Source of the DNA: Verrucomicrobiota bacterium
GTDB taxonomy: Bacteria; Verrucomicrobiota; Verrucomicrobiae; Chthoniobacterales; UBA10450
Length of the DNA stretch: 25,749 nucleotides
Direction: 5' to 3'
Assembly: GCA_005887855.1 (NCBI GenBank)
Contig: VBQB01000048.1
Span: forward strand, 1 to 25,749
Below are positions 1 through 8,041 of this stretch, in pieces (positions within the stretch are counted from its first letter, which is position 1; the number at the start of each line of letters is the position of its first letter). The notes below the pieces were generated by a model. It saw nothing but the letters and a program-made list of their open reading frames with translations, did no database searches and was not told where the DNA came from. The position numbers were made by a program, and so were the translations under genes.

Positions 1-18
1 TCAAAAATCAAAAATTGT

Positions 19-435
19 TTGGTGGCTACCTTCATTTCCAACAGCGCGGCTGAAACCGAGGCAATCGCGCGCCAAATTGCGAAGGATGTCGATGTGGGAT
101 CGGTCCTGGCGCTCAAAGGCGAACTTGGAAGTGGCAAAACGCAATTTACCAAAGGTCTCGTTGCCGGATTGGGAAGCAGCGCCGCCGTTACCAGCCCGAC
201 TTTCACCATTGTGCACGAATATTCAGGCGGTCGTTTACCGGTCTATCATTTCGATTTTTTTCGCCTCCAAGACCGACAATCGGTCGCGTGGCTTGGACTC
301 GATGATTACTTTTTTGGCGACGGAGTTTCGGTGATCGAATGGGCCGATCGGTTTCCGGAATTCATTCCTGAGCAAGCACGCTGGATTTTGTTCGAGATAA
401 AATCAGAAAGCGCGCGAGGGATCAGCACGAGATGA
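19..435 (+). CDS. tsaE: tRNA threonylcarbamoyladenosine biosynthesis ATPase TsaE
   Basis: TsaE is the small ATPase that works with TsaB and TsaD to make the t6A37 modification of ANN-decoding tRNAs in the cytoplasm. The product is about 138 residues, the usual TsaE size. A P-loop GELGSGKT lies near residues 35-42, followed by the family blocks TSPTFTIVHEY and HFDFFRL and a late IEWADRF motif. The start is uncertain: TTG at 19 or GTG at 22 fit the family length, but the frame stays open to the window edge and there is no clear Shine-Dalgarno sequence. The stop overlaps the tsaB start as ATGA, so the two are probably translationally coupled. The tsaE-tsaB pairing is common in bacteria and supports the call. 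Confidence 0.93.
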   Translation: MVATFISNSAAETEAIARQIAKDVDVGSVLALKGELGSGKTQFTKGLVAGLGSSAAVTSPTFTIVHEYSGGRLPVYHFDFFRLQDRQSVAWLGLDDYFFGDGVSVIEWADRFPEFIPEQARWILFEIKSESARGISTR

Positions 436-1040
436 AAATTCTCGCGCTCGAACTTTCCACAGCGCGCGGCAGCCTAGCGTGGCTGAACGACCGTATTGAT
501 CTTGCGCGCCAATGGCCAAGCGATCGGAAAAATTCGGCGGCTTTCTTCGAAAATCTCGACGAAATCACGAAAAAATTAGGTTCTTCAGAAGCAATTGTGG
601 TTGGGCTTGGACCGGGTTCATATGCCGGAATGCGGATTGCGATTGCTGCTGCAATTGGGTTACAAGCAGCCTCGAAAGCTCGACTCATCGGGCTTCCGTC
701 GATCTGCGCAATCGGGAGTGCAGACTATTGCGTCATCGGCGATGCTCGCCGGCAATCGTTTTTCTTCGCGCACGTCCGCATGCATGAATTGATTGAAGGG
801 CCGAGTTTGTTCACTGAAGAAGGCTTAAAGAACAAACTCGAAACATTTGAGCCCGACATGCCGATTTTTTCTTCCGAATCACTGCCGCAATTTCCGCGTG
901 CGGTGATCCGCTATCCATCGGCACAGCTTCTCGCTCGCCTTGCTCAGGATTCAAATCGCAGTTTCAAATTGCCGCCGCTCGAGCCGATGTATTTACGGGA
1001 GCCGCACATTACCATGCCAAAATCGAAGTTGGATCGATAG
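432..1040 (+). CDS. tsaB: tRNA threonylcarbamoyladenosine biosynthesis protein TsaB
   Basis: TsaB is an inactive ASKHA-fold partner of TsaD in the t6A tRNA modification complex. The N-terminus MKILALELST and the block VVGLGPGSYAGMRIA near residues 56-70 are typical of the TsaB/TsaD fold. At 202 residues it is somewhat shorter than the E. coli protein (about 230), mostly in the C-terminal half. The ATG overlaps the tsaE stop by 4 bases, and alr begins 7 bases after the TAG stop, so the three genes look like one transcript. A Pro-rich tail ending PMYLREPHIT resembles the conserved 'PxYlR' end of many TsaB proteins. Confidence 0.9.
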   Translation: MKILALELSTARGSLAWLNDRIDLARQWPSDRKNSAAFFENLDEITKKLGSSEAIVVGLGPGSYAGMRIAIAAAIGLQAASKARLIGLPSICAIGSADYCVIGDARRQSFFFAHVRMHELIEGPSLFTEEGLKNKLETFEPDMPIFSSESLPQFPRAVIRYPSAQLLARLAQDSNRSFKLPPLEPMYLREPHITMPKSKLDR

Positions 1041-1047
1041 TCCCACC

Positions 1048-2067
1048 ATGAATACGAGCACGTATCGATGCTGGGCCGAAATTGATGGAAGCGCTTTGCG
1101 GCATAACGCAGCCGTTGTGCGCGAGCGTATTGGATCGGCCGAGCTTCTTGCCGTGGTCAAAGCGAACGGCTATGGCCACGGCATGGTTGGCGTGGCGCAG
1201 GCGCTAGCGAAGGACTCGCAATTATTCGGCGTCGCGAATCTGGAAGAAGCGATTCAACTGCGCTATGCGCTCCCTCATCCAATCATCATCCTTGGACCCG
1301 CACTGCCGGAAGAAAGATGGGCAATCGCCGAACGTGGGTTCATCGCTTCGGTTTCCACTTTTGACGAAGCGCAGGACTTTGATCGCATGGTCACCAGCGC
1401 GCCGGTGGCCGTCAATTTTAAGGTTGATACCGGAATGGGGCGCATGGGCGTCCCGGAAGCTGAAGCCTTGGACGTTTTCAAACGAGCTTCGGCGTTGCCT
1501 CACATAAAAATCCACAGTGTTTCGACCCATCTGCCGGTGTCGAATGAAGACGCGGAATACACGCGTGAAGAGCTTTTGCGGTTTGGCAAAATCGTGAAGC
1601 AATTTCGCGGCCACGTTCCCGGAGATTATAAGGTGCATGTGCTGCAAAGCGCCGGCTTGCTCGCTTTCGCCGATCCAATCTTCGATATCGTGCGTGCCGG
1701 CATCGTGCTCTATGGAATTTCGCCGCTGGCGGAATTTCAAAAACTTCTCAAACCGGTGATAACGTGGAAAACCCGAATTGCTCTCGTGCGCGATATGCCG
1801 AAAGGCAGTTCCATTAGTTATGGCCGTACGTTCATCACTCCGCGTAAGATGCGGATCGCCACGTTGTCGGCTGGCTATGCCGATGGTTACCCACGACATC
1901 TGTCTAATCGCGATGCCGATGTCTTGGTTCGGGGCCGCAGATGTGCGCTCCTCGGCCGGGTAACGATGGACTTGATAATGTGCGCGGAGCTGGCCGAGCG
2001 CGCTGGCAGCATTACATGGGAAATTGTCACCCGGATTGGCAGCCGCGTCCGTCGGGTTTATGTATAA
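1048..2067 (+). CDS. alr: Alanine racemase, with an apparent internal C-terminal deletion
   Basis: Alanine racemase is a PLP enzyme that makes D-alanine for peptidoglycan. The PLP-lysine block AVVKANGYGHG (Lys38), the DTGMGRMG block, SYGRT, AGYADGYPR and GRVTMDLIM are all present, and the protein ends in ITRIGSR-like text followed by RVYV, as full-length Alr proteins do. The ATG at 1048 was chosen over longer in-frame starts because family homology begins right after it. From the MD motif to the C-terminus there are only 33 residues, against 57 in E. coli Alr. The missing stretch corresponds to the strands containing the usual 'GDEVVLxG' segment. The protein is 339 residues instead of about 360-375. 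The reading frame is intact on both sides, so this looks like an in-frame loss of about 24 codons. It could still be translated, but activity is doubtful. Confidence 0.9.
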   Translation: MNTSTYRCWAEIDGSALRHNAAVVRERIGSAELLAVVKANGYGHGMVGVAQALAKDSQLFGVANLEEAIQLRYALPHPIIILGPALPEERWAIAERGFIASVSTFDEAQDFDRMVTSAPVAVNFKVDTGMGRMGVPEAEALDVFKRASALPHIKIHSVSTHLPVSNEDAEYTREELLRFGKIVKQFRGHVPGDYKVHVLQSAGLLAFADPIFDIVRAGIVLYGISPLAEFQKLLKPVITWKTRIALVRDMPKGSSISYGRTFITPRKMRIATLSAGYADGYPRHLSNRDADVLVRGRRCALLGRVTMDLIMCAELAERAGSITWEIVTRIGSRVRRVYV

Positions 2068-2118
2068 GCCGACAATCGGTTTAACCTTTGTAACTTTGTA
2101 ACGATTTACCTCCCACAC

Positions 2119-2481
2119 ATGTTCCAAATCATCTTTAACGAATTGAGCGCGGCAGAAATCTCGTCGCTCCCGAAAAAATTACAGCTCGAGCTGCTCGCGG
2201 AGTTCCAAATTTTACCCGAAGACTTGGATCATCTCGATTCGGAGCGGTTTGGCGTGATCCAGCGTAAGGGGAAAAAGTTGTATCGCTACCGGGCGAAGGA
2301 CTATCGCATTTATTTCGCGAAGACCGATGAAGGCGTCACCGTCCATCGCGTTTTGCACAAGAACACGTTTCGGGACTTTCTTTTCCGCAGCAAATTGCCG
2401 GTTTCGGAAGATGCGCAACTGGGCGAAACGCGCGAGTTTTGGAACTTGATCGAGCAAGGCGAGCGAACGCGGAAGGCGTAA
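2119..2481 (+). CDS. RelE/ParE-like toxin-fold protein (orphan)
   Basis: This 120-residue protein has the layout of a RelE/ParE superfamily toxin. A helical N-terminus (about 1-40) is followed by strands carrying GKKLYRYRAKDYRIYF (about 51-66) and VTVHRVLHKNTFRDFLF (about 73-89), matching the 'yRiR.gdYRviy' and 'v..v.hr..vY' core. Family members are mostly ribosome-dependent mRNA interferases or gyrase poisons. No antitoxin-sized ORF flanks it: alr ends 51 bases upstream and the next gene is convergent rpsR. The C-terminal 30 residues are charged and helix-prone and might mask the fold. It may be a domesticated regulator rather than an active toxin. There is no obvious Shine-Dalgarno sequence before the ATG. 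Confidence 0.65.
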   Translation: MFQIIFNELSAAEISSLPKKLQLELLAEFQILPEDLDHLDSERFGVIQRKGKKLYRYRAKDYRIYFAKTDEGVTVHRVLHKNTFRDFLFRSKLPVSEDAQLGETREFWNLIEQGERTRKA

Positions 2482-2577
2482 CAGTAAGAGATTGCTTGAC
2501 TTGGCTTGGGATGACAGAGCTGGAGCCACGGCGACGTGCGACACGCCCACGCGGCACAGATCGCTCCGGGTACAACT

Positions 2578-2630
2578 TGTAGGGGAAGCCGTTGGCTTCC
2601 CAAATCGGGACGCTAACAGCGTCCCCTACA
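2578..2630. repeat. Cloverleaf palindromic element, copy A
   Basis: An outer inverted repeat TGTAGGGG (2578-2585) / CCCCTACA (2623-2630) encloses two perfect 8-bp hairpins. One is GGGAAGCC/GGCTTCCC (2583-2590 and 2594-2601) and the other GGGACGCT/AGCGTCCC (2607-2614 and 2618-2625), each with a 3-base loop. The whole can fold as a three-way junction in RNA or a cruciform in DNA. It lies between convergent genes (RelE-like and rpsR). The ends resemble those of the elements at 8042 and 22789. Confidence 0.75.
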
Positions 2631-2667
2631 GGGCGTTCCAGAACGGCGTCAGACACAGACGCCCTAC
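2626..2667. repeat. Cloverleaf palindromic element, copy B, abutting copy A
   Basis: Read on the minus strand this begins GTAGGGCG and ends CGCCCTGTAG. An outer AGGGCG/CGCCCT stem encloses GGCGTC/GACGCC (2645-2650 and 2658-2663) and the small palindrome GTTC-CA-GAAC. It shares its CTACA end with copy A and stops 2 bases after the rpsR stop codon, so it could form the 3' end of the ribosomal protein transcript. There is no T-run, so it is not a classical terminator. Confidence 0.6.
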
Positions 2668-2669
2668 GA

Positions 2670-2909
2670 TTATTTCATCAAGAGAACCGACCGGCTGCGC
2701 TTGATTTCGCGGGTGATTCTGCGGTGCAACTGCGCGGGCATGCCCGTGATGCGACGGGGGAGAATCTTGCCGCTCTCGGTGACAAATTTTTTCAGGAGAT
2801 CCGGGTTCTTGTAGTCGATCGCTTCGATGGCGATGTCGATCCGGCGGCGCGGCATGGTACGATTAGCGCGGCGGAAGGCGGAACGGCGTTTGGCGGTTTT
2901 GGGTTGCAT
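2670..2909 (-). CDS. rpsR: 30S ribosomal protein S18
   Basis: This is S18 of the small ribosomal subunit, which binds S6 on the platform. The 79-residue product has a basic N-terminal tail followed by the highly conserved block [19 protein letters not shown] and [20 protein letters not shown], and ends with RSRSVLLMK. Length and motifs are normal for the family. It starts 6 bases after the rpmG stop and is the last gene of the dksA-like-rpmG-rpsR operon. Two palindromic elements follow immediately. S18 pairs more often with S6 or single-strand binding protein genes, so the L33-S18 arrangement is a lineage trait. Confidence 0.97.
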   Translation of the reverse strand: MQPKTAKRRSAFRRANRTMPRRRIDIAIEAIDYKNPDLLKKFVTESGKILPRRITGMPAQLHRRITREIKRSRSVLLMK

Positions 2910-2915
2910 GGAGAA

Positions 2916-3089
2916 TTACTTCGTTTCGCGATGAAGCGTGTGCCGTTTTAGAAACGGATTGTACTTCTTTTTCTCGAGCCGGTTGGGCGTACGCGGACTT
3001 TTCTTGTTCCGCGTGGTCATGTAACGCGAAACTGGTTTACCCAGCGCTTTCGCTTCGGTGCATTCGAGAGTGACAATTTCCTGTGCCAT
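2916..3089 (-). CDS. rpmG: 50S ribosomal protein L33
   Basis: This is a 57-residue ribosomal protein L33. It begins [18 protein letters not shown] and continues with the family core [35 protein letters not shown], all read directly from the minus strand. Only one cysteine is present, so this is the zinc-independent (C-minus) type rather than the four-cysteine paralogue. The ATG shares its A with the TAA stop of the upstream dksA-like gene (TAATG), which suggests coupled translation. rpsR follows 6 bases later. Confidence 0.95.
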   Translation of the reverse strand: MAQEIVTLECTEAKALGKPVSRYMTTRNKKSPRTPNRLEKKKYNPFLKRHTLHRETK

Positions 3090-3802
3090 TACTCTTTTGC
3101 CTCGGCCGGAGTGGCTTCTTCTTCCTCGGCCTCGCCGCCCTCTTCGTCCGTCAAGCCAAAGAGCGAGGTCACGGATTGGCGGACGCGCGAAGCTTTATTT
3201 TGCTTTTCGAGTTGCGTTTGGCATTCGACGGTAAACCGCGCGAACGGGATTGCTTCAAGACGTGCATGCGGAATGTGTTTCCCCGACATTTCGCACACGC
3301 CGTAAGTGCCGAGCTCGATGCGTTTGAGCGCCTGATCGATTTCGTAAAGCGCGTCCTGTTCCTGCGAGAGCAAACTCAATGCGAAGTCGCGATCGTAGGC
3401 GTCGGATCCGGCATCGGCCTGATGCATGCCGAAAGCGGACGCCTCGCTGCCTTCTGCGCGCGAGCGAAGCGTGTCCTGCGCAACGCCCGCCATCGAATCG
3501 ACCATCGCGTCGCGAAGCTGAAGGAGTTTTTCCTTCTGCTTGCGAGTGAACGGATCGAGTTTGCGTTCGCGATGATTGTTGCCCATTAATTTAAGCGGGC
3601 CGGCCGAGAGGTCGATTTTCCGTTTCGGTTTCGGAGACTTTGAAGACGGCTTTGCCGCCTTCGCCGAAACCCGTATGACCTTCTTTGAGGCTGGCCTCTT
3701 GGCAGAAACTTTTCGCGTCAGCTTGGAGACCTTGCGCGCCGATCGCGTCTTATGCGCAGCGGACTTTTTCGCAGAACTCTTCTTTTTCTTTAGTTTAGCC
3801 AT
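3089..3802 (-). CDS. DksA/TraR-family protein with lysine-rich histone-like N-terminal tail
   Basis: The 237-residue product has three parts. Residues 1-70 are Lys/Ala/Ser-rich, like a histone H1 tail. Residues about 75-215 form a DksA/TraR domain, with a coiled coil containing [12 protein letters not shown] and a C-terminal [19 protein letters not shown] zinc-finger-like region. Residues 216-237 are acidic ([11 protein letters not shown]). DksA proteins bind the RNA polymerase secondary channel and tune rRNA and ribosomal protein transcription. Of the four zinc-ligand positions only two are cysteine (VC...VEC); the others read Ser and Thr, so zinc binding is doubtful. The gene leads an operon with rpmG and rpsR, overlapping rpmG by one base (TAATG), which fits a role in ribosome gene control. 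No strong Shine-Dalgarno sequence precedes the ATG. Confidence 0.88.
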   Translation of the reverse strand: MAKLKKKKSSAKKSAAHKTRSARKVSKLTRKVSAKRPASKKVIRVSAKAAKPSSKSPKPKRKIDLSAGPLKLMGNNHRERKLDPFTRKQKEKLLQLRDAMVDSMAGVAQDTLRSRAEGSEASAFGMHQADAGSDAYDRDFALSLLSQEQDALYEIDQALKRIELGTYGVCEMSGKHIPHARLEAIPFARFTVECQTQLEKQNKASRVRQSVTSLFGLTDEEGGEAEEEEATPAEAKE

Positions 3803-3929
3803 AGCGTGAAAGGCGCCTTTTACTGAGACGCCGGGAAAAACGGAGGCTTAATTAAGAACATTTCCCCGACCGCGCAAGCGGAGATTTCAGGTGAAAATCA
3901 GGGTTGCCTTCCTGCTGTTCTGTCGGCGC

Positions 3930-4724
3930 TTACGAGCTGGCGCTCGAGTAATGCCGCAAAGCAAACCTCCAGAAAACGCGGGACAGCCAAAAAATAAGCG
4001 TCGAGGCAATGACGAGATGCAGCATAAGTTGTCCCGGTTGTCCAAGCGATTTGATGAGCAGGCGGGCCGGAATGTTCGCGATGATCACGACCGGAATGAT
4101 CCAGCCGAAAATGAATCGAAAAATTTTCGGGAAAATCGCGTCCGGATAACGCGCGATATTGAGAAAATTAAAATATCCGTAGACGAGCCCTTGAGCGCGC
4201 ACGATCCAAAAACTCACCGCGGCCAGGCCAAGCATTATGGAATAATGCACCGCGACCCCAAATACGAGCGCGACCAGGTAAAGCAAGATCGCCACTGGAT
4301 TTGGCATGATCCCGAGCCGGGATAAGGAGACGCAAACGACGACGCCGCCGAGAGCGGCGTTGATCATGCTGTCGAGGCCGAATTGTTTGGTGGAAACGGC
4401 GAACTGGCTATCGACGGGTAACACGAGAAGCGAGTCGAGTTTTCCGGTGCGCACCAGCTCCGGGATGTTTGCGATGTTTACGAAAAAAAAGCCCTGGAAG
4501 ATTTGCGCGATCATTTGGTGGGTGCCGACGAGAAGCACCACTTCCCACTTTGTCCAATCACCGATGTGATCGACCTGTCCGAAGATGATGCTGAAGAACA
4601 CGATTTGGCCGCAAAACCAAAGAACCTCGACGACCATCCAAAGCAGGAAGTTTGCCTTGAAACTCATCTCCCGAATAAGGGAGTTGCGCAGCATGATGGA
4701 GTAGATTTCGATGTAACGGCGCAT
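3930..4724 (-). CDS. ABC-2 type transporter permease (PF06182-like)
   Basis: This is a 264-residue membrane protein with about six hydrophobic segments, including FLLWMVVEVLWFCGQIVFF near residues 26-44 and IFRFIFGWIIPVVIIANIP near 200-218. The text NIPELVRTGKLDSLLVLPVD matches the cytoplasmic loop of ABC2_membrane_6 permeases, in which 'iR.G.ld..L.rPl' is typical. Such permeases usually come as two different halves next to one ATPase. The other half is probably the gene at 8516-9370; no matching ATPase is in the window. An AGAGGT-like Shine-Dalgarno sequence sits just upstream of the ATG. The substrate is unknown. The gene is divergent from macA across only 47 bases. Confidence 0.85.
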   Translation of the reverse strand: MRRYIEIYSIMLRNSLIREMSFKANFLLWMVVEVLWFCGQIVFFSIIFGQVDHIGDWTKWEVVLLVGTHQMIAQIFQGFFFVNIANIPELVRTGKLDSLLVLPVDSQFAVSTKQFGLDSMINAALGGVVVCVSLSRLGIMPNPVAILLYLVALVFGVAVHYSIMLGLAAVSFWIVRAQGLVYGYFNFLNIARYPDAIFPKIFRFIFGWIIPVVIIANIPARLLIKSLGQPGQLMLHLVIASTLIFWLSRVFWRFALRHYSSASS

Positions 4725-4771
4725 TACCTCTTCCTGTCACTTACTTACAGGGGTAGTCAACCGCCACTCGC
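4725..4771. promoter_or_regulatory. Short divergent control region between ABC-2 permease and macA
   Basis: Only 47 bases separate the two divergent start codons. They include the permease Shine-Dalgarno sequence (plus-strand ACCTCTT, 4726-4732) and a 5-bp inverted repeat CCTGT/ACAGG (4733-4737 and 4747-4751). No convincing -35/-10 pair is visible, so promoters may lie inside the coding sequences or be unlike the sigma-70 consensus. Confidence 0.25.
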
Positions 4772-5974
4772 ATGAAACGTTTTTCTCCATGGATCGTCGC
4801 TATCGTTGGCTTGTTGATTATCGCGTTCATTATCCGGCAATGCCGGCAGGGGGGAGCTGCAAATTATCAGACCGCAACTGTGACGCGCGGTCCAATCACT
4901 CAGGCGGTTACTGCGACGGGCACACTCAATCCCGTGATCACCGTGCAGGTCGGGAGCCAGGTTTCGGGGAACATCGCGAAGTTGTTTGCAGACTTTAATT
5001 CGCAGGTGAAAGCGGGACAAGTGGTAGCGCAGATCGACCCCGCAATATTCCAGGCCACCGTTACGCAAGGGGAAGGCGATTTGGCTAGCGCGAAGGCTGC
5101 GCTTGAACTTGCCGAAGTCACGGCCGCGCGCACGCGGGAGTTATTTGTGCGGAAAACATCCTCGCAAGCGGATGTCGATCAAGCGATGGCAACCCTCCAT
5201 CAAGCCGAAGCCAATGTGAAGATCAAGCAAGGTGCGCTCGATAAAGCGAAAGCCGATCTCGACCATTGCGCGATCACTTCGCCTATCGATGGCGTCGTGA
5301 TTTCACGGAGTGTTGATGTCGGCCAGACGGTGGCAGCCAGTTTGCAAGCCCCAGTTATCTTCGCGATTGCGAATGACTTAACCAAAATGCAGATCGACTC
5401 GAATGTCGCGGAAGCGGACGTCGGCGTCGTAAAAATCGATCAGAACGTCGATTTTACAGTGGACGCCTTTCCCATTCAGACGTTTCACGGAAAGGTTGTC
5501 CAGGTGCGCAACGCGCCAATCACCGTGCAGAACGTCGTGACTTACGACACCGTCATCGGGGTGAGCAACCCGGAGTTGAAATTGAAACCGGGAATGACAG
5601 CAAACGTTTCAATCGTTGTCGCGCACCGCGATGACGCCGTGCAGATCAAAAATGCCGCGCTGCGCTATCGCCCGCCGGATGCGACGCCGATCGAGACGAG
5701 ACGAATGAGCGGGGACCGCGGAGGACGGCCTGGCGGGGGACGCGGCGGCAGTGGGCAGGAAGGCCGAGCCGGGCGAACCGTTTATGTTTTGCCAAATGGC
5801 GGCACCCGTCCGCAGCCGGTGCAAATTAAGACTGGGATCAGCGATGGGATTATGACTGAGGTAGTCGAAGGCCTGAAAGAAGGCGATCGTGTTGTGACGG
5901 CAGATCTGACCTCGACAGCTGCCGCGCCATCGCCTCCCGCAAATCCCTTCAGTGGCGGTCCGCGCCGGTTTTGA
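4772..5974 (+). CDS. macA: MacA-like periplasmic adaptor (membrane fusion) protein
   Basis: This is the periplasmic adaptor of a tripartite ABC efflux pump, bridging the MacB permease and a TolC-type outer membrane channel. A single N-terminal membrane anchor covers residues about 7-22. A lipoyl/barrel-sandwich half follows, with [19 protein letters not shown] coiled-coil hairpin spans about residues 95-165, rich in Ala, Glu and Lys. The second lipoyl half contains [20 protein letters not shown], and beta-barrel and membrane-proximal domains follow. A Gly/Arg-rich insertion sits near residues 310-330. The 400-residue length is normal. Two MacB components follow directly, so this is one operon; no TolC gene is in the window. 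Substrates of the family range from macrolides to peptides and lipids and cannot be told from sequence. Confidence 0.92.
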   Translation: MKRFSPWIVAIVGLLIIAFIIRQCRQGGAANYQTATVTRGPITQAVTATGTLNPVITVQVGSQVSGNIAKLFADFNSQVKAGQVVAQIDPAIFQATVTQGEGDLASAKAALELAEVTAARTRELFVRKTSSQADVDQAMATLHQAEANVKIKQGALDKAKADLDHCAITSPIDGVVISRSVDVGQTVAASLQAPVIFAIANDLTKMQIDSNVAEADVGVVKIDQNVDFTVDAFPIQTFHGKVVQVRNAPITVQNVVTYDTVIGVSNPELKLKPGMTANVSIVVAHRDDAVQIKNAALRYRPPDATPIETRRMSGDRGGRPGGGRGGSGQEGRAGRTVYVLPNGGTRPQPVQIKTGISDGIMTEVVEGLKEGDRVVTADLTSTAAAPSPPANPFSGGPRRF

Positions 5975-5981
5975 TTTTCGG

Positions 5982-6797
5982 ATGGAGACACTGGCTTCGG
6001 ACAGATCGACAGGGAACGACGGCGCAGTCGTCAAGCTAGTCGATGTACACAAAACGTATCACACCGGCGAAATGGAAGTGAACGCCGTGCGTGGCGTTTC
6101 TCTTGAGATTCACCGTGCCGAATTCGTGGCGCTAATGGGTGCGAGCGGTTCCGGGAAATCCACGCTGATGAATATTCTCGGTTGCCTCGACCGTCCTACT
6201 TCGGGCCATTATCTTCTGGACGACGCGGACGTTTCCGGGCTTGATCGCGATCGACTCGCCGATATTCGCAATCGCAAAATCGGTTTCGTCTTCCAGAATT
6301 TTAATCTGCTGCCCCGCACGTCGGCGCGAGAGAATGTTGAATTGCCACTGCTTTACAGCGCCCAGCGGTTAACAAATGCGCAGCTTCGCGAAAAAGCCGA
6401 TCGCGTCCTTGCCTCGGTAGGTCTTGGCGGTCGCGAAGATCATCATCCGAGCCAGCTTTCAGGCGGTCAACAACAGCGTGTGGCGATCGCCCGCGCACTG
6501 ATCAACGACCCTGAAGTGGTGCTCGCGGATGAGCCGACCGGCAATCTCGATAGTCGAACGAGCGTGGAGATCATGGCAATTTTCCAGCAACTCAATGAGC
6601 GCGGAATCACGATTGTGATGGTGACGCACGAGCAAGACATTGCCGCTTATGCGCGGCGGAATGTTGTAATGCGCGACGGAATTTTGCTTAGCGACAAAGT
6701 TGTCACACAACGATCTGCCGCCGAAGCCGAGTCGGAAAAAGCGGCGGCAAGATCGACAAATGACCCGGAAGAGCAGGCCAGTATTGGACCAACTTAA
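5982..6797 (+). CDS. macB: MacB-type ABC transporter ATP-binding protein
   Basis: This is the ATPase that powers the MacA/MacB-type exporter. Walker [10 protein letters not shown] lies at residues 53-61, the Q-loop in [10 protein letters not shown] near 102-111, signature [15 protein letters not shown] at 159-173, Walker [14 protein letters not shown] at 179-191, and the H-loop MVTHE near 213-217. The domain belongs to the LolD/MacB/FtsE group. ATG at 5982, 7 bases after the macA stop, is preferred over an in-frame GTG at 5952 inside macA. In E. coli MacB the ATPase and permease are fused; here they are separate genes, a common split form. The C-terminal 35 residues are charged and not part of the core domain. 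Confidence 0.93.
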   Translation: METLASDRSTGNDGAVVKLVDVHKTYHTGEMEVNAVRGVSLEIHRAEFVALMGASGSGKSTLMNILGCLDRPTSGHYLLDDADVSGLDRDRLADIRNRKIGFVFQNFNLLPRTSARENVELPLLYSAQRLTNAQLREKADRVLASVGLGGREDHHPSQLSGGQQQRVAIARALINDPEVVLADEPTGNLDSRTSVEIMAIFQQLNERGITIVMVTHEQDIAAYARRNVVMRDGILLSDKVVTQRSAAEAESEKAAARSTNDPEEQASIGPT

Positions 6798-6822
6798 TGA
6801 TTTAACGTTTCAAACGAACACG

Positions 6823-8040
6823 ATGAGAGTAGGACCGACATTTAACGTCGCCTTCCGCGCGCTGCGCCGAAACAAAATGCGTTCGGTGCTGACCGCGCTC
6901 GGAATTATCATCGGTGTCGGTGCGGTTATTGCGATGGTGGGGATCGGTAATGGCGCCAAAGCGCAAGTGGAGGCGCAGATCGCGAGCCTCGGGCAAAATG
7001 TCATCCTGATTTTTTCGGGAAGCACCACCTCCAGCGGCATTCGCACCGGTTGGGGTGGGGCGGGCACTTTGAAGATCGAAGACGCAGAAGCAATCCGGCG
7101 CGAAGTGCCAGGTGTCGTCGGTGTCAGTGAAGAAGTTGTTTCAACCACGCAGGTGGCTGCTGGAAACCAAAATTGGTTTACTCGAATTTATGGTGAATCG
7201 GCAGATTATTTCGATATTCGCCAGTGGTCGCTTGCGGACGGCGCGCCATTCACGCCGCAGGATGTGCGCAGCGCGAACAAAGTTTGTGTCATTGGTCGCA
7301 CGACTGCTACTCAGATCTACGGCAACGAAGATCCAGTTGGCCAGATCTTGCGAATCAAAGAAGTCCCGTTCACCATTACCGGTATGCTGACATCTAAGGG
7401 ATTAAGCCCTCAGGGTGTCGACCAGGACGACATTGTGATAATGCCTTATACGAGCGCAATGAAGCGCGTGATTGGGGGCACGAATTTGCGCAACATCAAC
7501 GTGCAAATTGGCGATGCGCGGCAGGTCGAGGCAGCCCAGCAGCAGATCATCTCGTTGCTTCGACAACGGCATAATATCCGGCCCGGACGCGACGATGATT
7601 TCACGGTGCGCAACCAACAGGAAATCGCTGAAGCCGCCACGGCAACCTCGCGCGTCATGACGCTTTTGCTGGGCGCAATTGCCGGCGTCTCGCTGGTGGT
7701 CGGCGGTATTGGTATCATGAACATCATGCTTGTGAGCGTGACTGAGCGAACGCGCGAGATCGGTGTGCGCATGGCCGTCGGCGCTCACGGCAACGACATC
7801 CTCACGCAATTCTTGATCGAAGCCGTGACGCTGAGTTCCGTCGGTGGTGTGATTGGGATCATCTGCGGTATCGGCGTATCAAGGATTTTGTCGGCTTATG
7901 CGCAGTGGCCGACGCTTATTTCTTTTAGCTCCATCCTGATTGCGTTTTTATTCAGCGCCGCGGTTGGCGTGTTTTTTGGATTTTATCCGGCGCGCCAGGC
8001 CGCCCGACTCGACCCGATCGAAGCACTACGCTACGAATAG
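6823..8040 (+). CDS. MacB-type ABC transporter permease (MacB/FtsX family)
   Basis: This is the membrane half of the exporter. The N-terminus has the family hallmark FRALRRNKMRSVLTALGIIIGVGAVIAM, with one transmembrane helix. A large periplasmic domain follows (about residues 60-280), then three C-terminal helices with GGIGIMNIMLVSVTERTREIG and the terminal PARQAARLDPIEALRYE motif. The 405-residue length fits a stand-alone MacB permease. The start is a choice between ATG at 6823 and ATG at 6760, the latter overlapping the ATPase gene; 6823 places the first helix at the usual distance. The protein should work by mechanotransmission with MacA rather than by carrying substrate through the inner membrane (known for E. 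coli MacB). A palindromic element begins 2 bases after the stop. Confidence 0.92.
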   Translation: MRVGPTFNVAFRALRRNKMRSVLTALGIIIGVGAVIAMVGIGNGAKAQVEAQIASLGQNVILIFSGSTTSSGIRTGWGGAGTLKIEDAEAIRREVPGVVGVSEEVVSTTQVAAGNQNWFTRIYGESADYFDIRQWSLADGAPFTPQDVRSANKVCVIGRTTATQIYGNEDPVGQILRIKEVPFTITGMLTSKGLSPQGVDQDDIVIMPYTSAMKRVIGGTNLRNINVQIGDARQVEAAQQQIISLLRQRHNIRPGRDDDFTVRNQQEIAEAATATSRVMTLLLGAIAGVSLVVGGIGIMNIMLVSVTERTREIGVRMAVGAHGNDILTQFLIEAVTLSSVGGVIGIICGIGVSRILSAYAQWPTLISFSSILIAFLFSAAVGVFFGFYPARQAARLDPIEALRYE

Positions 8041-8041
8041 C

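Noticed and set aside
2086..2101. Two tandem CTTTGTAA 8-mers before the RelE-like gene, considered as an operator
   Set aside because: Short, AT-rich and close to chance; no antitoxin is present to bind it.
1222..2127. 301-codon minus-strand ORF opposite alr
   Set aside because: It lies wholly antisense to a clear alanine racemase, has no recognisable domain, and its His/Arg-rich make-up is typical of a codon-position shadow.
3083..3589. 168-codon plus-strand ORF opposite the DksA-like gene
   Set aside because: Shadow of a well-supported gene; no motif or ribosome binding site.
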